A stretch of 64,000 nt of DNA, from NCBI RefSeq assembly GCF_008801475.1, contig NZ_VZPP01000016.1:62001-126000 (forward strand). Reading direction: 5' to 3'. The position numbers and the translations under genes were made by a program. The notes beneath the pieces are model-generated. The model ran no database searches. It was not told the DNA's origin and saw only the letters and a program-made list of their open reading frames with translations. Source of the DNA: Pseudomonas moorei. Its GTDB lineage: Bacteria > Pseudomonadota > Gammaproteobacteria > Pseudomonadales > Pseudomonadaceae. Shown here one piece after another: positions 25,347 to 34,330 of the stretch; the first letter of the stretch is position 1, and the number at the start of each line of letters is the position of its first letter.

Positions 25347-25577
25347 ATGGCAAGAAAAGCCTTTGAACACTTCGAAGCTGTTTCCGCAGTAGTACCGGGT
25401 GAGGGCGGCTACCACGCCGCAATCGCCGTCAAAGCGCTGGGAGGGGCCGGCGCCCCGCGTTTTCACAAAGTGCTCGAAGGCCAGACCTTCAAGACCGCCC
25501 ACGAGGCCGACGAAGCGGCCGCCAGGGAGCTGACTCGCCTCAAGGACGTCAAGGAAAACACCGACCTGCTCTGGTGA
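25347..25577 (+). CDS. Small conserved hypothetical protein
   Basis: Hydrophilic 76-residue protein with a charged helical C-terminus (ADEAAARELTRLKDVKENTD). No domain recognised. It follows the ABM gene by 41 bases on the same strand and abuts the end of the convergent flavin reductase gene. Confidence 0.65.
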   Translation: MARKAFEHFEAVSAVVPGEGGYHAAIAVKALGGAGAPRFHKVLEGQTFKTAHEADEAAARELTRLKDVKENTDLLW

Positions 25578-26207
25578 TCACTTCACTGCCCCCGGGCGGT
25601 ACATCTTGAACAGCGCCTCAGGCCCCAGCTGGAAATAATCCGCCGGCCCGCCGCCGCGCAGAATCGGTTCTGCCGCGGCGGTGTCGTAGACCCCGTCCTT
25701 CAACAGCCATTTGGCGATATGCACGGCGACCACTTCGCCCAGAATCAGCCAGCTCGGCACGACATTCCCATCCGCTCGCTGCAGCTGAATGATCTGCGTG
25801 ACCTTGCACTCGAAGGACACCGGGCTTTCGGCGACTCGCGGCACCTGAATGACTTTCGACGCGACGGGCGTCAGCCCCGACAGCTCGAACTCGTCGACCT
25901 CTGGCCCGACCATGGCGCAGCTTTGGTTCATCTGTTCGGCCAATGGCCGGGTGGCCAGGTTCCAGGCGAATTCGCCGGTCTGTTCGATGTTGTTCAGGCT
26001 GTCTTTGCGTCCGATGCTGGAAAAACCAATGATCGGTGGAACGTAGTTGAAGGCCGTGAAGAAGCTGTAGGGCGCCAGGTTCAGGTGGCCGTCGGCATCC
26101 TGTGAAGAAATCCAGCCGATAGGGCGCGGGCCGATGATCGCATTGAACGGATCATGGGGCAGGCCATGGCCCTTGGCGGGTTCGTAATAGTGGATGTCGT
26201 CTGGCAT
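25578..26207 (-). CDS. Flavin reductase-family protein (FMN-binding split barrel)
   Basis: Protein of 209 residues of the flavin reductase-like/DIM6 group. The family stretch PRPIGWISSQDADGHLNLAPYS near residues 28-49 and the SFFTAFNYVPPIIGFS segment belong to the FMN-binding split barrel. Substrate or partner oxygenase unknown. AGG is eight bases before the chosen ATG at 26207. Confidence 0.85.
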   Translation of the reverse strand: MPDDIHYYEPAKGHGLPHDPFNAIIGPRPIGWISSQDADGHLNLAPYSFFTAFNYVPPIIGFSSIGRKDSLNNIEQTGEFAWNLATRPLAEQMNQSCAMVGPEVDEFELSGLTPVASKVIQVPRVAESPVSFECKVTQIIQLQRADGNVVPSWLILGEVVAVHIAKWLLKDGVYDTAAAEPILRGGGPADYFQLGPEALFKMYRPGAVK

Positions 26208-26380
26208 GGGGCAAACCTGGGTTTTTCGAGAGAGGGTCATATTGCTGGCGACGATTGCTAATTTCCAGTCAATCGCGAGAGATGGGGTCTAGGGCCCTGT
26301 GGGAGATTCTATGTTTGGGGGGAACACCCAAGCATGGAACTTGGCTTGTATTCGCTTTGGTTTTTCACGCAATGCCCAAC

Positions 26381-26418
26381 AAAAAAGGGGCAGACCCCCG
26401 ACGGTCTGCCCCTTTTGA
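26381..26418 (-). terminator. Rho-independent terminator of the KgtP-like transporter gene
   Basis: Stem AAAAGGGGCAGACC / GGTCTGCCCCTTTT with a short loop, 17 bases beyond the transporter stop. Confidence 0.92.
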
Positions 26419-26434
26419 TTGTGATGCGGCTGGA

Positions 26435-27754
26435 CTAGTCCGTGACGATTCGCGAATGCTTGCGGGTGTCTTTCATGGTGATGTACACCAGCAGCGACAC
26501 GGCAATACAGGCGGTGACGTACCAGTAGTAACCGGTTTCCATGCCAATGCTCTTGAACCACAACGCGATGTATTCAGCGGTGCCGCCGAAGATCGACACG
26601 GTCAGTGCGTAGGGCAGACCAACACCCAGTGCGCGGATTTCGGTCGGGAACAGTTCGGCTTTGACCACCGCATTGATCGAGGTGTAGCCGCTGACAATGA
26701 TCAGCGCCGCCATGATCAGGAAGAACGCGCCCCACCACGTGGTGATGGTGTGCAGGGTGGTGAGGATCGGTACGGTGAACAGCGTGCCCAGGATGCCGAA
26801 GGCAATCAGGATCGGCCGACGACCGATTTTATCCGACAGGCCGCCGATGACCGGTTGCAGGCACATGAACAGGAACAGCGTGGCGGCGGAAATGGTTGTG
26901 GAGTCGGAAATGCTCATGCCGACGGTGTTCACCAGGTATTTCTGCATGTACGTGGTGTAGGTGTAGAACGCCAGGGTGCCGCCCATGGTCAGGCCGACCA
27001 CGGTCATCAGTTCCTTCGGATGACGCAGCAAGGTGCGCATCGCGCTTTCCTTGGCTTTTTCCTTCTTGGTGAACGACTCGGTTTCTTCCATGCCGCGACG
27101 CAGGTACAGCGCGACGACGGCACACAGTGCGCCGATGGCGAACGGAATGCGCCAGCCCCAGGCGTACAGCTCCTCGGTGGTCAGCAGTTGTTGCAATACG
27201 ATCAACACGGCCAGGGCGATGAGCTGGCCGGAGATCAGGGTCACGTACTGGAAGCTGGAGTAGAAGCCACGACGTTCCTTGGTTGCCATCTCGCTGAGGT
27301 AAGTGGCGGAGGTGCCGTATTCGCCACCGACCGACAGGCCCTGCAGCAAACGGGCGAACACCAGCAGGATCGGCGCGCCGATACCGATGATTTCATAGCC
27401 CGGGCTCAGGGCGATCAGCAGCGAGCCAAAACACATCAGGTACACCGAGGCCATCAGGGCTTTTTTGCGCCCGACCTTGTCGGCATACAGGCCCATCAGC
27501 CAGCCACCGATCGGGCGCATCAGGAAGCCCACGGCGAAGATTGCAGCGGTGTTCAGCAGTTGTGCAGTGGTGTCGCCTTTCGGGAAAAAGGTCTTGGCAA
27601 AGTACAGGGAGAAAGCGGCGTAGACGTACCAGTCATACCACTCGACCATGTTGCCGACGGAGCCGCTGAAGATCGATTTGATGCGGCTGGAGGTGGTGCG
27701 TTCTCTTGTCGGCGCGGCGGCCGACCCACGGGGCAGGGTATTGGAGTTATCCAT
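26435..27754 (-). CDS. MFS dicarboxylate:proton symporter, alpha-ketoglutarate permease (KgtP) type
   Basis: Inner-membrane symporter of 439 residues with 12 predicted segments. SVGNMVEWYDWYVYA and GLYADKVGRKKAL (motif A) are typical of the metabolite:H+ symporter group that includes KgtP, PcaT and ProP. The adjacent upstream sigma-54-dependent two-component pair, the near-consensus sigma-54 promoter at 27816-27833 and the paired palindromes before it indicate ligand-induced expression. In P. aeruginosa the MifS/MifR system drives an alpha-ketoglutarate transporter, which makes that substrate the leading guess here. Confidence 0.85.
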   Translation of the reverse strand: MDNSNTLPRGSAAAPTRERTTSSRIKSIFSGSVGNMVEWYDWYVYAAFSLYFAKTFFPKGDTTAQLLNTAAIFAVGFLMRPIGGWLMGLYADKVGRKKALMASVYLMCFGSLLIALSPGYEIIGIGAPILLVFARLLQGLSVGGEYGTSATYLSEMATKERRGFYSSFQYVTLISGQLIALAVLIVLQQLLTTEELYAWGWRIPFAIGALCAVVALYLRRGMEETESFTKKEKAKESAMRTLLRHPKELMTVVGLTMGGTLAFYTYTTYMQKYLVNTVGMSISDSTTISAATLFLFMCLQPVIGGLSDKIGRRPILIAFGILGTLFTVPILTTLHTITTWWGAFFLIMAALIIVSGYTSINAVVKAELFPTEIRALGVGLPYALTVSIFGGTAEYIALWFKSIGMETGYYWYVTACIAVSLLVYITMKDTRKHSRIVTD

Positions 27755-27815
27755 TGAAGGATCCTTCGTCTAATTATTTTTGTGGAGCGCGCGTTAACGC
27801 AGCCTGCGGGGGCTA

Positions 27816-27833
27816 TAGCAGGAGGTGTGCCAA
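27816..27833 (-). promoter_or_regulatory. Sigma-54 (-24/-12) promoter of the transporter gene
   Basis: On the minus strand TTGGCACACCTCCTGCTA, with GG and GC exactly ten bases apart as sigma-54 requires. It lies about 62 bases upstream of the transporter ATG. Confidence 0.88.
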
Positions 27834-27873
27834 GGGGGGAGAGGGCCGGTTTAGAGGGGTTTGAACGGTTTTA

Positions 27874-27891
27874 TGAGCGAAAATCCGCTCA
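27874..27891. promoter_or_regulatory. Upstream activator palindrome 1
   Basis: TGAGCGAAAATCCGCTCA, an 18-bp imperfect inverted repeat with TGAGC/GCTCA arms, about 55 bases upstream of the -24 element. Likely site for the NtrC-type regulator encoded next door. Confidence 0.75.
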
Positions 27892-27905
27892 TGAAAAATT
27901 GGGCG

Positions 27906-27923
27906 TGAGCGAAAAATTGCTCA
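27906..27923. promoter_or_regulatory. Upstream activator palindrome 2
   Basis: TGAGCGAAAAATTGCTCA, a second copy of the TGAGC-N8-GCTCA site, placed 32 bases (about three helical turns) from the first, as expected for co-operative binding by NtrC-family activators. Confidence 0.75.
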
Positions 27924-27949
27924 TGGGGCCATCAAAGGCGCTGGAGCAT

Positions 27950-29284
27950 TCAGTTTTCTTGCAGGAACATCTCTCGGCTCAAGCCATGGCGCTGCATCTT
28001 TTCGTTGAACGTGCGGCGTGGCAGTTGCAGCTCTTCAAGCACGGCCTTGACGTCACCCTTGTGCCGCGTCAGCGCTGCGCGCAGGCACTGCGCCTCAAAG
28101 GCTTCCTGCTGCGCCGCCAATGATTGTCCGGGGTCGATGCCTGCCGGAACAGGCTCGCCAAGCCCCAGTACCTGACGCTCGGCGACATTCGCCAGTTCGC
28201 GTACATTGCCCGGCCAGTCGTGGCTCAACAGGTGGCTCAACTGCGGCCCGCTCAGCGGCGGCAGGGTACGCCCCAGACGCTCGGCGGCGTGGCGGGCGAA
28301 CGATTCGTACAACAACGGAATGTCTTCGCGACGGTCGCGCAGCGGTGGCAGGCGCAGTTCGGCGACGTTCAGGCGATAAGCCAGATCCTCACGGAAACGT
28401 CCGGCCCGTGCTTCTTCGAGCAGGTCCGGCTTGGTCGCGGCAATGATCCGCAAGTCCACGCGGATACTCTGGTTCGAGCCCAGGCGTTCCAGTTTCTGCT
28501 CCTGCAACACCCGCAGCAGCTTCACCTGCTGTGCCAGGGGCATGCTTTCGATCTCATCGAGAAACAGTGTGCCGCCATCGGCGTATTCGAGTTTGCCGAT
28601 GCGTTTGCCCTGGGCGCCGGTAAACGCACCGCTTTCGTGGCCGAACAGTTCGGCTTCAAACAGCTGCTCGGGGATGGCCGCGCAATTCAATGCCACAAAA
28701 GGTTTGTCCGCACGCGGGCCGAAGTCGTGCAGGCAACGGGCGACCAGCTCCTTGCCGCTGCCGGTTTCGCCGCGGATCAGTACGTTGACTGGCAGTGACG
28801 CCAGTTCCAGTACCTGTCGGCGCAAGGTTTGCAAGCCACGGGACACGCCCAACAGCGTGGCATCGAGTTTGGCGCGGTTGTCCGCCTGTTCGTGCAGGGC
28901 GCGGTTTTCCAGGACCAGCCGGCGCTTGTCCAGTGCCCGGCGCAAACTGCCAAGCAGGGCTTCGGGGCTGAAGGGTTTTTCCAGAAAGTCGTAGGCGCCG
29001 TCGCGCATCGCATCGACGGCCATGGGCACGTCGCCGTGGCCGGTCAGGAGGATCACCGGCAGCTCGGCATCGCGCTGCTGCACTTCGGCCAACAGTTCCA
29101 GGCCGCTCATGCCGGGCATGCGTACATCGCTGAGAATCACCCCGGCAAAATGTTTCGGCAACTTCGCCAGGCACTCGTCAGCCCGGCTGAACAACTGCAC
29201 GTCGAAACCCGACAGGCTCAGCCATTGTTCGACGGCGCTGCGAATGCTGCTTTCGTCGTCGACCACCATCACGGAATTCAGCAT
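27950..29284 (-). CDS. Sigma-54-dependent response regulator, MifR/DctD type
   Basis: NtrC-family activator of 444 residues: receiver domain (VVDDE near residue 7, phospho-acceptor Asp in LSDVRMPG near 54), AAA+ domain with Walker A GETGSGKE (about 171) and the sigma-54-contacting loop GAFTGA (about 224), and a C-terminal Fis-type helix-turn-helix. It overlaps the kinase gene by 7 bases. The sigma-54 promoter and paired palindromes before the downstream transporter gene are its likely targets. MifR is the closest by size and context; DctD and AauR are alternatives. Confidence 0.92.
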   Translation of the reverse strand: MLNSVMVVDDESSIRSAVEQWLSLSGFDVQLFSRADECLAKLPKHFAGVILSDVRMPGMSGLELLAEVQQRDAELPVILLTGHGDVPMAVDAMRDGAYDFLEKPFSPEALLGSLRRALDKRRLVLENRALHEQADNRAKLDATLLGVSRGLQTLRRQVLELASLPVNVLIRGETGSGKELVARCLHDFGPRADKPFVALNCAAIPEQLFEAELFGHESGAFTGAQGKRIGKLEYADGGTLFLDEIESMPLAQQVKLLRVLQEQKLERLGSNQSIRVDLRIIAATKPDLLEEARAGRFREDLAYRLNVAELRLPPLRDRREDIPLLYESFARHAAERLGRTLPPLSGPQLSHLLSHDWPGNVRELANVAERQVLGLGEPVPAGIDPGQSLAAQQEAFEAQCLRAALTRHKGDVKAVLEELQLPRRTFNEKMQRHGLSREMFLQEN

Positions 29285-31044
29285 GAGCCATGGGCCTCCA
29301 GGTCGATGGGCAGGGTCAGGGAGAACACCGCGCCTTTGTCGCGATTACCGGCAGTCAGGCGCCCGCCCGATTCGTGAACGATTGCAAAGGAAACCGCCAG
29401 CCCGATGCCCAGTCCGTCGCCGACCGGCTTGGTGGTGAAGAACGGGTCGAACACTTTGGCCAGGTTCTCTTCAGCGATACCGCCACCGTTGTCGATGACG
29501 CTCAGGCGCCACAATTGTTCATCGGCTTCGAGACGGATTTCCAGGCGCTTGCAGGGTTTATCCTGCATCGCGTCCAGTGCGTTGCGCAGCAGGTTGATCA
29601 GCACCTGTTCCAGGCGAATCGCATCACCCCGTACCCAGGCCGGGCGGGTCAGGTGCAGCACGGTGCTGACCTGTTCATCGCGCAATCGGGTATCGAGCAG
29701 CTCCAGGGACTGATCCACCACCGCCGCCAGATCGAGGCGTTCGCGCAAGCCGCTGGGGCTTTTGCGGGCGAAGGTTTTCAGGTGGCCGGTGAGGGCGGCC
29801 ATGCGGGTCAGCATCTCGTCCACGGGTTTGAGTGCCTTGTAGGCGTCGTCGACGCGGCCGTGGTCGAGCAGCAACCTCAGCGTGGCAAGCTGCATGCGCT
29901 GGGCAGTCAAAGGCTGATTGATCTCATGGGCAAGGGCGGCGGACATCTGCCCGAGGGCGGCGAGTTTGGCCGATTGCACCAGGCCTTCCTGGGCGGTGCG
30001 CAGGTCGCGGGTGCGTTCTTCTACCAGCTGTTCAAGCTCTTCGCGGCTGCGCTGACGCATTTTCGCCAGACGCCAGCGCTGATTGAGGAACAGCAGCAGA
30101 AATACCAGGGTCAGCCACAGGCCGGCAGCGGCGAGGGCGGCGTTGCGACTGTCTTCGAACGCCACCTGCGGGCGACGCAGCAGGTGCAGGGTCCAGCCTT
30201 CGGCAGTCAGCGGCAGGGACTCCCACAGGTAATCTGCCTTGCCGTCCGGGCCATCGACCCGCGCCAGCTCGCTGTTTTCGTCGAAGCGGCGCAGCGATTG
30301 ATAATCAAGCGGTGTCAGTGGCTGCTTGTCGTATTGGCGGGTGGCCTTGAGTTCGGCGTGATCGCTGTCGTTCAGCGGCTTCAATTGGCGATAACGCCAG
30401 CCCGGCTGGTTGGCGATAAAAATGATCCCGCGCGCATCGCTGACCAATAGCGTGTCGCTGCCCTGACGCCACTCCCGTTCCAGCTCGGGAAACTCCAGTT
30501 TGACCACCATGGCCCCGAGAAACTGCCCGTCGTCATCGGTGACGGCGCTGGACAGGAAGTAACCCGGTATACCACTGGTCACGCCCACGGCGTAAAAGCG
30601 CCCAGTGCCCTGGGTGCGGGTCTGACTGAAGTAAGGGCGGAAGCCGTAGTTGTGCCCGACGTAGCTGCTGGGCAGGCGCCAGTTACTCGCCGCCACGGCC
30701 AGGCCGTTGCGATCGAGCAGTTCCAGGGTCGAGGACTCGGCGGCGCCGTTGATTTTTTCCAGCTTGCGGTTCAGCACGTCCTGTTGCTCAGGGCTTACCG
30801 GGCCATTGAGTGCTTCGCGTAATTGCGGGTCCAGCGCCAGCACCGAGGGCAGGGCACGGTAACGTTCGATCAGGGTATGCAGTGACGTGGCGTACAGCGC
30901 CAATTGTTGATTGGCCCGGGCGGCGTCTTCGACCATGGATTGGCGCAGGGTGTGACGCGTGGCCAGGGTGGCGGCGATGACCGCACCGGCGATGATCACC
31001 AAGGTGTAGATCGTCAGACGCAAGGGGCGGGATAACTCGAACAT
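29278..31044 (-). CDS. Sensor histidine kinase, MifS/DctB type
   Basis: Membrane kinase of 588 residues: first membrane segment about residues 10-29, periplasmic double-Cache sensor to about 290, second segment about 297-318, HisKA with ALAHEINQP (His near 372), and HATPase with NLLRNALDAM, DNGGGI and GLGIGL. Partner of the overlapping response regulator gene. The Cache domain and the target transporter suggest a C4/C5 dicarboxylate ligand, most likely alpha-ketoglutarate. Confidence 0.92.
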   Translation of the reverse strand: MFELSRPLRLTIYTLVIIAGAVIAATLATRHTLRQSMVEDAARANQQLALYATSLHTLIERYRALPSVLALDPQLREALNGPVSPEQQDVLNRKLEKINGAAESSTLELLDRNGLAVAASNWRLPSSYVGHNYGFRPYFSQTRTQGTGRFYAVGVTSGIPGYFLSSAVTDDDGQFLGAMVVKLEFPELEREWRQGSDTLLVSDARGIIFIANQPGWRYRQLKPLNDSDHAELKATRQYDKQPLTPLDYQSLRRFDENSELARVDGPDGKADYLWESLPLTAEGWTLHLLRRPQVAFEDSRNAALAAAGLWLTLVFLLLFLNQRWRLAKMRQRSREELEQLVEERTRDLRTAQEGLVQSAKLAALGQMSAALAHEINQPLTAQRMQLATLRLLLDHGRVDDAYKALKPVDEMLTRMAALTGHLKTFARKSPSGLRERLDLAAVVDQSLELLDTRLRDEQVSTVLHLTRPAWVRGDAIRLEQVLINLLRNALDAMQDKPCKRLEIRLEADEQLWRLSVIDNGGGIAEENLAKVFDPFFTTKPVGDGLGIGLAVSFAIVHESGGRLTAGNRDKGAVFSLTLPIDLEAHGSC

Positions 31045-31102
31045 GCTGGGTATTACACACAGGTACAGAGGGGGCGCACCATAACATGAGCCGCTTGACC
31101 CT

Positions 31103-31202
31103 TGTAGGAGCGAGCCTGCTCGCGATGGTCGTCAACGATAACGCGGGGCACCAGACCGTCCGCGTCGTCCATGTGTCCTTCGCGAGCAGGCTCGCTCCTA
31201 CA
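31103..31202. repeat. REPIN
   Basis: Perfect 23-bp inverted arms (31103-31125 and 31180-31202; TGTAGGAGCGAGCCTGCTCG core) spaced by 54 bases, between the kinase gene start and the fumarase terminator. Confidence 0.92.
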
Positions 31203-31221
31203 GGGGCACGCGTCTGGCAAT

Positions 31222-31256
31222 AAAAAAGGCGACAGGGGTAGCCCTGTCGCCTTTTT
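31222..31256 (-). terminator. Rho-independent terminator of the fumarase gene
   Basis: AAAAAGGCGACAGGG, loop, CCCTGTCGCCTTTTT, 20 bases beyond the fumarase stop. Confidence 0.93.
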
Positions 31257-31275
31257 CAGTGGTCAGTCGAAAGGC

Positions 31276-32799
31276 TTACTGCACTTCCACCGCCAGGCTG
31301 TCACTGATCTTTTTCTGCCAGATGGCAGGACCGGTGATGTGTACCGACTCGCCGTTGCTGTCGACTGCAACAGTGACGGGCATGTCTTTCACGTCGAACT
31401 CGTAGATCGCTTCCATGCCCAGTTCGGCGAAAGCCACCACGCGGGATTTCTTGATGGCTTGCGCCACCAGGTAAGCCGCGCCACCGACAGCCATCAAGTA
31501 GACGGCCTTGTGGTCCTTGATCGCGTCGATGGCGGTCGGGCCGCGCTCGGATTTACCGATCATGCCCAGCAGGCCGGTTTGCTCGAGGATCTGACGGGTG
31601 AACTTGTCCATCCGCGTGGCGGTGGTCGGGCCAGCCGGGCCAACCACTTCTTCGCGGACCGGATCGACCGGGCCGACGTAATAGATGAAGCGGCCCTTGA
31701 GGTCTACCGGCAGCGTTTCACCCTTGTTCAGCATCTCGACCATGCGTTTGTGCGCGGCGTCGCGACCGGTGAGCATCTTGCCGTTGAGCAGGATGGTTTC
31801 ACCCGGCTTCCAGCTCTGCACTTCTTCCGGGGTCAGGGTGTCGAGGTTGACGCGACGAGCCGACGGACCCGCTTCCCAGACGATTTCCGGGTAGGCGTCC
31901 AGTGGTGGCGCTTCCAGGGATGCCGGGCCGGAACCGTCGAGCACGAAGTGTGCGTGGCGGGTGGCGGCGCAGTTCGGGATCATGCACACCGGCAACGAAG
32001 CGGCGTGGGTCGGGTAATCCATGATCTTCACGTCGAGCACGGTGGTCAGGCCGCCCAGGCCTTGTGCGCCGATACCCAACTGGTTGACCTTCTCGAACAG
32101 CTCCAGACGCATTTCTTCGATGCGGTTCTGTGGGCCGCGGGCCTTCAGTTCGTGGATGTCGATGGATTCCATCAACACTTCCTTGGCCATCACCGCGGCT
32201 TTCTCGGCGGTGCCGCCGATGCCGATGCCGAGCATGCCCGGTGGGCACCAGCCGGCGCCCATGGTCGGAACGGTCTTCAGCACCCAGTCGACGATCGAGT
32301 CGGACGGGTTGAGCATGGCCATTTTCGATTTGTTCTCGGAACCGCCGCCCTTGGCCGCCACATCCACTTCCACGGTGTTACCCGGAACGATGGAGTAGTG
32401 GATAACGGCCGGGGTGTTGTCCTTGGTGTTCTTGCGAGCGCCTGCCGGATCGGCAAGGATCGAGGCACGCAGGACGTTTTCCGGCAGGTTGTAGGCGCGA
32501 CGAACGCCTTCGTTGATCATGTCGTCCAGGCCCATGGTGGCGCCATCCCAGCGTACGTCCATGCCCACACGGACAAACACGGTCACGATGCCGGTGTCCT
32601 GGCAGATCGGACGGTGGCCGGTGGCGCACATGCGCGAGTTGATCAGGATTTGAGCGATGGAGTCACGGGCGGCCGGCGATTCTTCACGCAGGTAGGCCTC
32701 GTGCATCGCCTGGATGAAATCCACGGGGTGGTAGTAGGAAATGAACTGCAGGGCGTCGGCAACGCTCTGAATCAGGTCGTCTTGCTTGATCACGGTCAT
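31276..32799 (-). CDS. Class I fumarate hydratase (Fe-S)
   Basis: Oxygen-sensitive [4Fe-4S] fumarase of 507 residues that interconverts fumarate and malate in the TCA cycle. The N-terminal alpha domain has RMCATGHRPICQDTGIV with cluster-ligand Cys, and PGGSENKSK-like and GGTAEKA stretches follow; the C-terminal beta domain starts near residue 330. GAGG precedes the ATG at 32799; the ORF upstream of it is not family-like. A strong terminator follows. It is a single-gene unit divergent from the diguanylate cyclase gene. Confidence 0.95.
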   Translation of the reverse strand: MTVIKQDDLIQSVADALQFISYYHPVDFIQAMHEAYLREESPAARDSIAQILINSRMCATGHRPICQDTGIVTVFVRVGMDVRWDGATMGLDDMINEGVRRAYNLPENVLRASILADPAGARKNTKDNTPAVIHYSIVPGNTVEVDVAAKGGGSENKSKMAMLNPSDSIVDWVLKTVPTMGAGWCPPGMLGIGIGGTAEKAAVMAKEVLMESIDIHELKARGPQNRIEEMRLELFEKVNQLGIGAQGLGGLTTVLDVKIMDYPTHAASLPVCMIPNCAATRHAHFVLDGSGPASLEAPPLDAYPEIVWEAGPSARRVNLDTLTPEEVQSWKPGETILLNGKMLTGRDAAHKRMVEMLNKGETLPVDLKGRFIYYVGPVDPVREEVVGPAGPTTATRMDKFTRQILEQTGLLGMIGKSERGPTAIDAIKDHKAVYLMAVGGAAYLVAQAIKKSRVVAFAELGMEAIYEFDVKDMPVTVAVDSNGESVHITGPAIWQKKISDSLAVEVQ

Positions 32800-32995
32800 G
32801 AGTCGCGCTCCTCTAAAAGACGGGAACATTCAATAAGGTGCTTGCAGCTTGGGTGCATCGGTCGGTTGCAAGCACCTTTCAAGGCACGCCGGGCATGCTG
32901 GCGCGACGCTAAAAAGGCGCGGCAGTATAACGCGCCTCGGTTCTGTAAACACCCGCCGGCAATCAATCGTTGGTCGCATAAGTACGCATAATCGT

Positions 32996-33085
32996 TGTAG
33001 GAACTGACTTGCCAGCGAAAGCGGCAGGTCTGGCAACAACGGTGTAGCCTGCGAGAACGCCTTCGCTGGCAAGTCAGTTCCTGCA
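32996..33085. repeat. REPIN
   Basis: Inverted arms of 24 bp (32996-33019 and 33062-33085; GGAACTGACTTGCCAGCGAA core) with one mismatch. The 32800-33211 gap holds this element and the two divergent promoters and no gene. Confidence 0.88.
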
Positions 33086-33211
33086 CAGCAGATGCCGATA
33101 AGACTGAATCGGTTATTCGTCCCTGAAAATTGAATGGTCATTTATCGGCCATGCCACTAAAGTGACATACGGTCTGTAGAGTAGGACGCTCTGTCAGTCT
33201 CCTTTCATTCG

Positions 33212-34330
33212 GTGAGTCAACGATTGACCCATAACGCCATCCAGCGACTGTTGCTCAAACGTTTCGCCCTTGCAGCCGGCACCTATGGCCTGGCATTGGT
33301 ATTGCTGTGGCTGGCGTTTTTCACCGGCCATTACGAGGAGTCGTTGTCGGACGTCGCCATTGGCAGCGCACTGGTGGTCATCAGCCAGGCGACGCTGTTT
33401 GCGCTGTTCTATTCGGGCTTGAACCTGCGTTTTGCCGACCCCAGCCTGACCGAAGCCCAAGTGTTGCTGGGGCTGGGGTGGCAGACATGGCTGATCGCGC
33501 ATCTGGGGGACGCCCGTGGGGCGTTTCTGGTCTTTTATGTACTGATTCTGCTGTTTGGGCTGTTCCATCTGTCCCGTCGCTCATTTGTGCGTTGTGCCGT
33601 GCTGGTTTTTCTCAGTTTCAGCGCGATCACGCTGTGGGAGGGCTACCACTTCCAGTTGCCTGACCCGGCATTGGCGGCGTTGCAGGTGTGCGTGCTGTTG
33701 ATTGTGCTGGTGTGGCTGGTGCTCTATGCCGGTTATGTGCAGGCCTCGCGACACCGCATGCGTCAGCGGCGATTTGCCTTGCAGGCGCACCAGGACACGC
33801 TGCGCGGGATGATGCGCCAGCTCGAGGATCTGGTGGCCACCGATGAGTTGACCGGGTTGTTCAATCGCCGGCATTTCCTGCGCCTGGCGTCCCGCGAGTT
33901 GAACGCCATGGAGGTGGGTGTCGTGCATGGCCTGGCGTTGATCGACCTCGACCATTTCAAACGAATCAACGATCTGCACGGCCATGCCGCAGGCGACCAG
34001 GTGTTGCAAGCCTTTGCCGGCGTGGCCTCGGCCTGTCTGCGCGACGGTGACGTGCTGGCCCGCTACGGCGGCGAGGAGTTTGTGGTGCTGCTGCCCGATT
34101 GCAATGCCGAGCGCTTGACCTCGTGCTGCGAACGGCTGCGCATCGCGTTCACGGATGTCGAGTTGATCGGATTGAACGTGCGCAACCTTAGCCTGTCCGC
34201 CGGCATGACCCTGCTGGAACTCGGCGATGATCTCGACGATGCCTTGCAGCGCGCCGACCAGGCGCTTTATCGCGCCAAGCGTGACGGCCGCAACCGTTGC
34301 GCGGCGGCCTGGGAAAACGTCGATGCCTGA
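33212..34330 (+). CDS. Membrane diguanylate cyclase (GGDEF), syntenic with sadC
   Basis: Inner-membrane protein of 372 residues: five or six hydrophobic segments in residues 20-175, a short linker helix, then a GGDEF domain with active-site GGEEF near 284-288 and an intact inhibitory RxxD site (RDGD) five residues before it, so an active, feedback-inhibited c-di-GMP synthase is expected. I recall that in PAO1 sadC lies at the same place between fumarase and ferredoxin reductase genes, but SadC there is longer. The start is GTG at 33212; TTG at 33224 has a better Shine-Dalgarno (GGTGAG). It overlaps the next gene by 8 bases. Confidence 0.88.
   Translation: MSQRLTHNAIQRLLLKRFALAAGTYGLALVLLWLAFFTGHYEESLSDVAIGSALVVISQATLFALFYSGLNLRFADPSLTEAQVLLGLGWQTWLIAHLGDARGAFLVFYVLILLFGLFHLSRRSFVRCAVLVFLSFSAITLWEGYHFQLPDPALAALQVCVLLIVLVWLVLYAGYVQASRHRMRQRRFALQAHQDTLRGMMRQLEDLVATDELTGLFNRRHFLRLASRELNAMEVGVVHGLALIDLDHFKRINDLHGHAAGDQVLQAFAGVASACLRDGDVLARYGGEEFVVLLPDCNAERLTSCCERLRIAFTDVELIGLNVRNLSLSAGMTLLELGDDLDDALQRADQALYRAKRDGRNRCAAAWENVDA

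Noticed and set aside
31171..32991. 606-residue plus-strand ORF opposite fumarase
   Set aside because: It mirrors the fumarase gene and reads into its terminator and REPIN. Shadow of codon bias.
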